Shown here piece by piece: positions 57,411-64,000 of a stretch of DNA of 64,000 bases. The position numbers were made by a program, and so were the translations under genes. The stretch lies in assembly GCF_914767665.1 (NCBI RefSeq), contig NC_059502.1, positions 51,070,031 to 51,134,030 on the forward strand. Reading direction: 5' to 3'. Positions within the stretch are counted from its first letter, which is position 1. Every line of letters begins with the position of its first letter. The stretch comes from Harmonia axyridis. Its lineage: Eukaryota; Arthropoda; Insecta; Coleoptera; Coccinellidae. Under the pieces are notes generated by a model that saw only the letters and a list, made by a program, of their open reading frames with translations, was not told the DNA's origin and made no database searches.

Positions 57411-58130
57411 GGCCACCGAATATTTTAATTATCTGAAGTTCACAGATTATCATAGATAGGCACTTGGCCACTTGGTTTATTTCGCTCCTTAAACTGAAAT
57501 TTTTGAAGATTTTAATAGTTTGATAAGAAATTTATATATCATGTTATACATTTTTGAATAGGGAAAAAAGCGATTTTATTTCTTAGACAATTTTGAATGG
57601 TTAATATTTGAAAAAAAAAGTATATATCATAACTTTAGAACTAATTACAATGAAGAACAAATGATTTTACTGAAAAAAGTGTATCTAGAATATTTTTGTA
57701 TAGAACCAGTAATAAAGAAGTTATGAGAACTTTTCATTTCACGCCATTACCAAATTTTCTTTTTTTTTCTAGCTTAACGAATTCGAGACACCCGATACAG
57801 TAACCAATTTAATGAATTTATTCCATTTGGCTTTTCCACATTGTATAAAGGTATACCGTTCGATCTTCTGATGTTTATTGCTTCGGCAATTAGCTCTTGT
57901 CAATCTTCAGTTCGCCTTACCTGCAACAAGAAAAAACACATAATTAAAAAGTGAAGTTTTAGATCAAAACAATTTGATTCGTGAAATATAAAATGAAAAT
58001 AAAATGATATATAGAAATATTTTCGGAGTACGAGAGCACAAAAAATAACAATTCAAGTCAAGCTTCAACAACACATTGAAATATTTGAAATTCACGGCAA
58101 ATATGGTGAAAATTTTAGAATCATAGTTAA
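57410..58130. other. Anonymous AT-rich sequence
   Basis: No supported feature. Confidence 0.3.
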
Positions 58131-58690
58131 TAAAAGGCACATATGGAACGTCTTGAAGCACCTTCTTGGACGCGAAAAGTGAAACTGGTGGAAAAATTCG
58201 ATCTGCTGGGACAAGTAAGTGATGAGAGATGTGATTAGACCTTGCTTATTTGAAAATGATGCAACTGTCACGGTGAATGAATTAATGTTTTTTTTAAGGC
58301 CGGAATTGGAAGATATCTCGGAAAATATTGATGTGAACGACGTTTATTTTCAATACGACGGCGCTATGTGCCACATAAGGACCACAAAAGTTTTCAGGCC
58401 ATGTTGTTTTTCGAAGGGGTGATCACATTTGGCTTCCGAGTTCCTTTGATTTTACAGGTCAAGACTTTTTTTTTTGAGGCCACGTGAAAGATGAGATCTA
58501 TGCCAATGCCCTACAAACGCTTCAAAACCTTAAAGATGGAAAGTTATCAAGAACATAGCCGCAAATTTGTGAATTGGTCATGGTGAATTCTATGAAAAAG
58601 ATATGGTGCTGCAACCGTAACATTTGTCAATTGGCTGATATCGTTTTCCTTCGCCTTTCTCTATACTATGAAATAAACATCCATTGTTTT
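58130..58690 (+). pseudogene. Mariner-like transposase C-terminal half relic
   Basis: On the plus strand FENDATVTVNELMFFLRPEL and INVDNDVYF-like sequence lead to FQYDGAMCHIRTTK (58348-58395, second catalytic Asp). After decay of the third motif, GHVKDEIYANALQTLQNLKD follows (58479-58540), and the C-terminus NRNICQLADIVF is at 58615-58650. The 3' end (ATGAAATAAACATCCATTG) is shared with the copy at 43055-43960. Frameshifts and stops make it inactive. Confidence 0.8.
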
Positions 58691-58789
58691 TTTCAGTACC
58701 AAAATGAAATCTTTTATTGGAAATCCTTCTATTTGTTTTTTGTCATTTATTTTCAAGTCAATTTGACTAAACCGTTCTTCAGCTGATGT

Positions 58790-58990
58790 GTATAGTTCAA
58801 AGCATTCAATATTTGTTTCATTGATGTAAATGACTGCTACTAAATGATGGTATCATCTGCAAAGTTTGCTGTTCTGGTCAAATACTTCATCCAGATCTTT
58901 AATCATTATCAAGAATAGTATGGCCCCTAAAATAATTCACCAAATTAACTTGGCTGCGTTTGTTTTCATAATTGATACAACCTATTTATT
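58790..58990 (-). pseudogene. LINE reverse transcriptase palm fragment
   Basis: On the minus strand LGAILFLIMIKDLDEVF is followed, in a shifted frame, by TANFADDTII, matching the G-P-[IL]-L-F-L-x-Y-I-N-D-L and F-A-D-D catalytic box of non-LTR retrotransposons. Only this piece of the palm is preserved. Confidence 0.7.
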
Positions 58991-60100
58991 CCGTGAAAAT
59001 CATTCACTAATGAGCTTTTCATTGTTCGATGATGTTTAATTAAGTTGATCAATTACATTTTTACAAAAGGAGTATGTTTAAGTCTATTGTTTAATGTTGT
59101 TTTGGATGCTCCAATTCATCTTAACCGAGTAAAAAAGGCTTTTTTTAAATGACGATGAGTTTTTTTTATTTTTATCGGATTTTGATGGAACAAGTCCTGA
59201 ATGTTGTATAGATGGGTTAAATCTATCTGAAGAAATTGCAACGAAATCTATTCAACTTAGCGTATACAGACAAACCAACAAAAGTAAATAAAATTCTATA
59301 TTATTCTCTTCTCATCTACGCTATTTCATGAAGTCAGGTAGGTACAGAGATATTCGAGGATAAACCCTTCCCTAGAGCTTTATTTCAAGTTTAAATAACT
59401 ATAATTAGAATGTCAGGAAACCCCTGTTCTCAAGGGAATGAAAAGCAATCGATAGGAAAAGAGAAGGGATGAAACTGGAAAAGCCTAGCACTCACAACAA
59501 GTGTCTAAAATTTCGACGGTAAAGAGGTGAACAGTTTCGTAGTGGTGGTGATATGCACTTTGTCCAGAAATAAAAGACCATAATGAGCAATTGCTGCCGG
59601 TAAGAAAACAGCTTCAGTCGAGAGGCGCTACTTGAAAAAGCGAAAAGAAGTAGATTGGTGTGAAGACGTAAACGGAAATTTTACAGGACCGCATTGCGGA
59701 CTGTTTCGACAAAAGCCGATGCCTAAACAATTTTTAGGTATTTGTGGATTTCATAATACTCTGATCTGCCGATCAAGTAGTAGTTTACAGTTAGGATAGG
59801 GATACTCAAGGAGAATGTTGAGAAATTATCAAATTACTGCTATGAAACTAGCTATTAGATCCAAATATCATCATATAGTTTCCAAGGTTTTTTCACTTGA
59901 ACTAAAGGTTCCAGAGATTAGAAAATTATCTGAAAATCTTTAAAACTAGTAGGCACCGTACATCTACATAACCCGTAGGTCAACATAGATGGTAGAACAA
60001 TATACAGCTGAGAGATCGACATAGTCCGTCGATTAATAAAGTTGGGATATTTTTCTAGAGTGTGAAAGTAAATAGCAGTATTTCTAATTGAACCAATATA
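58990..60100. other. Anonymous AT-rich sequence
   Basis: No gene or repeat is recognised. Confidence 0.3.
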
Positions 60101-60101
60101 G

Positions 60102-60699
60102 TTATTTCTCTATTTCAGTATCGTAAAGAGTTCATTACAGTTCTAAAAACAGTGCTATAATGAACTCATTACAGCATCTTTTTCAGATATATTTTTCGTT
60201 TTCTGGTTGTCTATACTGACTGACAATCCTATCATATTTCAACAAACGTCAAAAATTGTCAATATAATATAATTTGGATATAATCTCGGATATAATGAAA
60301 TGATGTGCAATATTATTCGCAAATTCTCTTAATTCTGGTGGTGTTAAGTCGATTTCGTCAGACATAATTCACGAATTTAATGCGTAATTGTGAATTATTT
60401 GAAAATTTGGAACGTACGATTCAAATTCCGTAATCTGTCAATTTTCGTAACAGTCACACCAACTGCCAAGATACAATACAAAAGTCACTAGGATGTATAT
60501 AATCTGAATTTTTCATTAAATTTCGACAATATTTCACAAAACTTGACTGAAATAGAGAAAATATCGTCTAATACTCCTTGCAGAAGGCAATTCCAACACT
60601 CTTGCGTTCGAAAACTCGCTCCTTCGTCGCTCGTTTTCGAATTTCGCATTCGTGTTGGAATAGGAGCCCATTCTGCAACTTGTGTTAGAATATACTATT
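60102..60699 (+). repeat. 590 bp hairpin repeat, copy 2
   Basis: Direct copy of 10322-10913 with scattered substitutions and small indels. It has the same 5' hairpin (GAGTTCATTACAG / CTATAATGAACTC, one arm mutated) and the same 3' hairpin ending TTCTGCAACTTG. The boundaries coincide at both ends with copy 1, which supports a discrete mobile unit. Confidence 0.8.
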
Positions 60700-61030
60700 T
60701 TATTTATTTGTGTGTTTTTCAACTCAACAACGCCGGGAACGGTTCCAATGAAATTTCTGGAATTTGTGTCTATTCCATATAACAGAACAAATACCGGACA
60801 GGATAGGTTATTGAAATGTTGTTATAATAATCGATGTCAAGTTGAGTTCAGTTTGACAGACATTATATGGATTGGCAATCCATTAAAAAAGGCTTGGATT
60901 ACGATTGGTCCATAGACTAAGAAACTTCCAGAGAAAAGAATCAGAACAAATAATGGAAATAATCCAAAGCGATTCTGTCAACCGGATAATTTCGAGCTAT
61001 AGACACAATATCAATATGCAAGAAGGTTAA
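60700..61030. other. Anonymous sequence
   Basis: A 77-79 codon frame overlaps here but is partly repeat-derived. No gene is supported. Confidence 0.3.
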
Positions 61031-61510
61031 AGACATAATATATTATTCCAATCGAAAAAGCATGATAAGACAACTCCAAGAAGACTTACATGTTGTAGAG
61101 AACTACTTTCAACGATGGCGAATAAAGATCAACTCAGATAAGATTGAAGCCATATAAAGCAAATAAAGCGAAGAAATAAGACCATGGCAAAATCATTATC
61201 GATAATCAGAAAATTGAATGGGAAAAAGCAGTCAGATGACTAGGGAAGATTCTAGTAAAAAAAACAGAGCCCATTAGAACCCACCCATCAGAAGAAAATA
61301 CGAAGCATATAAGCGGTTGCCCGGATTCCTTAATCCTTTACACGTTAATGAACTCGACGAGCAAATTAACTTTAAAAATCAAGTTAAAATCATAAAGGAA
61401 GTTGGAATTCCGAGCATCACATATGCAGAAAGAGAAGAACTCAATGTGGAAAACCCTAAGAAGAAGACCTTAGAAAGTGCACTTAAGAAGATAATAAGAC
61501 ATGTTATATA
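61030..61510 (+). pseudogene. Jockey-like LINE reverse transcriptase fragment
   Basis: LIRQLQEDLHVVENYFQRWR and IKINSDKIEAI (about 61060-61155) match the region just after the RT catalytic box, where Jockey-clade proteins have a W-x-x-x-W and [IL]-x-[IL]-N-x-x-K-[ST]-E pattern. IIIDNQKIEWEKAVR (about 61192-61238) corresponds to the strand before the YLG motif. The remainder is decayed, with stops. Confidence 0.6.
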
Positions 61511-62060
61511 GTTCTATGGTACATGAGCAACCGACAACGATCGACCTGAGGTTATAAACCAAAGAATTGGTGATTGAGAAAAAATAGAAAACTGAATACA
61601 AAGAATGAAAGACTTCAACTGTGGAATGAAGAGAATACTGAAAATTCTTGTCAAGATCACAATTCTGTCCATAATCAAGAGATAATTGCAGAGACCATGA
61701 GAAAACCACGAATGCAACTGTAGAAGAAAATTAAAGAAATAAGACAGAAACCAATGAAAGAAAGTTCCATCCTTCATAAGGCAAAAGTATCTATGATGTT
61801 CTGGTCCAGACCAATTGCTCTATAATCAAAAGGAGGTGAAAATTATAATTCTGACAAGACATTCTGAGATTTTGATATTTCAAAATGTTGGTAGTAAAAA
61901 ATTCATTTAAAAACGACAATGTGATCAAGGCAAATTACAAACGGAGTCAAGCATTCGTAAAGTTTCCGAATGTTGAATACCTGCTGTCTTCAAATCATCG
62001 CATGTTTATAACGTAGGAAACTTTAATAATTAGTGAGCAAACCTTCAAGCCTCCAGAAAA
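61510..62060. other. Anonymous sequence
   Basis: Possibly further decayed LINE sequence (basic plus-strand translations with stops), but no motif is clear. Confidence 0.3.
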
Positions 62061-62650
62061 ATATGCGTCTTGACTACAACAGACTATTAGCTGCACCCAT
62101 CTGCTCCACTGTCAAGTTTCTAGACGAGATGCATCATTCAAATCCCGTATTCCTGCGAGAGCTGAAGCAATTAGACGAGTAAGTTTGCTAATAACCCTCT
62201 GACGAAAGGAGGCCCTTTTCTACCGAGCGAAAACAAAGGACCGAACAAAGACGGCAGACAAAGGCATCCCAAACAAGCGAAAAGTTATCATTTGCATTTG
62301 TGTGACAATTATGTCGGAAACTCATTACCAGTGTCTCGTGGAGAGAAAACGCAATTCGGATCCGGGGGTAAATTGATGAGGTTATCCGAGTACAATACAC
62401 GAATGCAAATTCCTGTTCGCGGGGCGATATCGGGAAAGCTTAATTTGGGATTCCGGCAGGCATCTTCAATTATTTCGTCGATAGTTCGGTCAGGCAATAG
62501 AGTTAAGAGCCACTTGAGATGCTGGACGAGATGAAATTATGCAGAAAAACATGCTAAAAGGGAGCTGATGGGGCGTTCGCTGTTCCATTAGATTAATCTG
62601 TGAAGATCCTTTGGCGATGATGGAAATATGAAACGTGAATTAGGAAATTC
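62060..62650. other. Less AT-rich, relic-free block
   Basis: GC-richer unique-looking block with short frames on both strands. Candidate conserved non-coding DNA. Confidence 0.35.
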
Positions 62651-62792
62651 TGGTGTCTGGGTAGGAATATAACAGGTTATGTTGAGGTGGAAGAAGTTCG
62701 ACGACGAGTAATGAAAGTGAATAAATAACCTATCGATTTGGAGAATCAAACATCATTCGACCAGTAGATAATAATATATTATTTAACGATCT

Positions 62793-62859
62793 GTAATGTA
62801 GGTCATAACTCACCCAGATGAAGATTGTAGTAATTCATCAAGTGAGTTATGACCATTAC
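62793..62859. repeat. Hairpin, 18 bp stem with a 3-base bulge
   Basis: GTAATG..GTCATAACTCAC (62793-62813, with a TAG bulge) pairs with GTGAGTTATGACCATTAC (62842-62859) across a 28-base loop. Size is in the range of small-RNA precursors, but the stem is short. Confidence 0.7.
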
Positions 62860-63600
62860 CGCAAGTTGAATACTATACTTTATCTACAACTAAATCAATT
62901 AATATTAAGAAACAAATACAGACTTAGAATATAGACAGAAGGAACGGAAGGTAAACATTTGTGCTCGATCCCAAATACAAGAGAGATGGAAACTTAGTGT
63001 CGCAATCGAACTAGCTTCGGCTAGCTCGAATCCAGTACAGAGTACAGAGATATAATTTTATTGACAAATCTTAATAGTTACCTTTAACAGTGCTATACAA
63101 ATTTTAGATTGTAATTAGTCGTTTTGTTTATTGATAAAATTAAGTGTAAATTTTGAACAACCAGTAAAATTTTTGCCCCTTTAGTTTCTGTGATTGACGT
63201 TCAAGAAATTACGTAATTTTAAATTCTCTATATTGATTCCATTATTCATGTTGGGTGTGCTTTCTAGCATGGAGTGGAAAGTCCATAGAAATTAGAGACG
63301 ATGCTTTATATTTAGTGCTAAGTTCACTATAAAATACCAAAAAAGATTCCCTACTCAATTTGAAAACGTCAAAGTTATTAAAGTGACATTCCCTCGGACA
63401 TTCCTCCCCTCAATAACAATAATGCATGGAATGTTCCCTTTCGGCCAATCGAATAGAAGCAGAGAAATATAGCACAGATCCATCTTTTCCTATTTATTAG
63501 TGAGTTATTAGAACTCACGCTGTTTGTTAATATATACTATTAATGGCTCAAAAGTAGTTGAATAATGAATATAGAATTCAATAGGAATATATAAACACAT
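62860..63600. other. Anonymous AT-rich sequence
   Basis: Contains a small CTAGC-TTCG-GCTAG stem-loop near 63010-63024. No gene is seen. Confidence 0.3.
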
Positions 63601-63605
63601 TTTAC

Positions 63606-64000
63606 CTGGAAAAAATTCCTAACTCAATGAAACTTCTACAGGTTGTTCGGGGGTGCTGTGGCATGACTCTGTCAAGTTATCCAACACGAGGACCCTGTGC
63701 TAACTTGAGGAGGGCCGAAGAACCTCAACATTTTCGGACTTTTTTCAGTTTTTTGCTCATTACTTCTAAACTAAGTAGTTTTCGACCAGAAGGTTCAGTT
63801 TCAAAGTTGTAGATCATTGAATTCTCTACAATTTTGTATCCATAGACTTTTTCGTAAACCCAATATCAATTGAGATACTGTCGGTCAAATAATAGTCCAG
63901 TGACAAAGCAAAAAAAGTGGGGTCTGCTGGAAAAAATTCTGAACTTAATGAAACTTCTACAGGTTGTTTGGGGGAGCTGTAGGATGATTCTGTTAAGGTA
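63606..64000 (+). repeat. Start of a 321 bp tandem repeat
   Basis: CTGGAAAAAATTCcTAACTc.AATGAAACTTCTACAGGTTGTT starts at 63606 and again at 63927, 321 bp later, with the same order of GGGGGtGCTGT and ATGA.TCTGT. The second unit is cut by the window end, so the array length is unknown. Confidence 0.75.

Noticed and set aside
63010..63035. tRNA-like sequence (CTCGAATCC after a CTAGC-TTCG-GCTAG hairpin)
   Set aside because: No acceptor or anticodon arms can be formed around it, and the T-arm consensus is incomplete.
1..64000. CRISPR arrays, rRNA, tRNA, viral or organelle insertions
   Set aside because: I looked for regularly spaced short repeats, rRNA core motifs, tRNA arms, retroviral gag/pol/env-like frames and mitochondrial coding sequence and saw none that I could support.

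Overview
The window looks like AT-rich, intron-bearing animal chromosomal DNA, most likely from an insect. The evidence is short GT-AG introns, TATA and AATAAA signals, abundant mariner-family relics, Jockey- and RTE-like LINE fragments with A/T-rich tails, and many foldback or MITE-like repeats. Nothing bacterial is visible: no operons, rRNA, tRNA or CRISPR array. The exact order is not determined; Coleoptera is a guess only.

Most of the window is a graveyard of transposable elements in anonymous AT-rich DNA, broken every few kilobases by blocks that are visibly less AT-rich and carry no recognisable transposon (420-960, 6900-7450, 10000-10310, 12860-13424, 16150-16620, 18780-19140, 21060-21650, 24360-25040, 34860-35430, 39480-39830, 41330-41745, 44150-44740, 46300-46560, 51420-52060, 54220-54720, 56760-57060, 62060-62650). 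These blocks could be old unique sequence, perhaps conserved non-coding DNA of a large intron or intergenic region.

The one clearly intact coding locus is 27511-31739. It holds two convergent, spliced genes whose stop codons lie about 70 bp apart. The plus-strand gene (two exons, 697 aa) resembles the tnp2 transposase of CACTA/EnSpm-type elements. The minus-strand gene (five coding exons, 434 aa) has a coiled coil and a region resembling DUF4806. All reading frames and splice sites are uninterrupted, so this is a candidate young autonomous transposon or a domesticated pair. Both flanks are rich in TTATAAA-like motifs, and the right flank is split by a 1.4 kb long-inverted-repeat element that itself contains a 222 bp MITE.

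A second possible gene is a 45-residue, two-exon, membrane-anchored or secreted micropeptide at 49776-49971, with a TATA box upstream and AATAAA downstream.

The rest is repeats: mellifera-type mariner (2318-3447, 8951-9267), irritans-type mariner (37790-38454, 14640-14780), at least five deletion-ridden copies of one further mariner-like clade (16803-17117, 20330-20765, 43055-43960, 47050-47600, 58130-58690), LINE relics (5120-5715, 8600-9360, 12110-12850, 44752-44870, 48365-49010, 55348-55620, 58790-58990, 61030-61510), long-TIR elements ending in TACAGGG (981-2207, 23431-24353), a 400 bp tandem array (13425-14650), dispersed repeat pairs, and a 321 bp tandem repeat running off the right edge.
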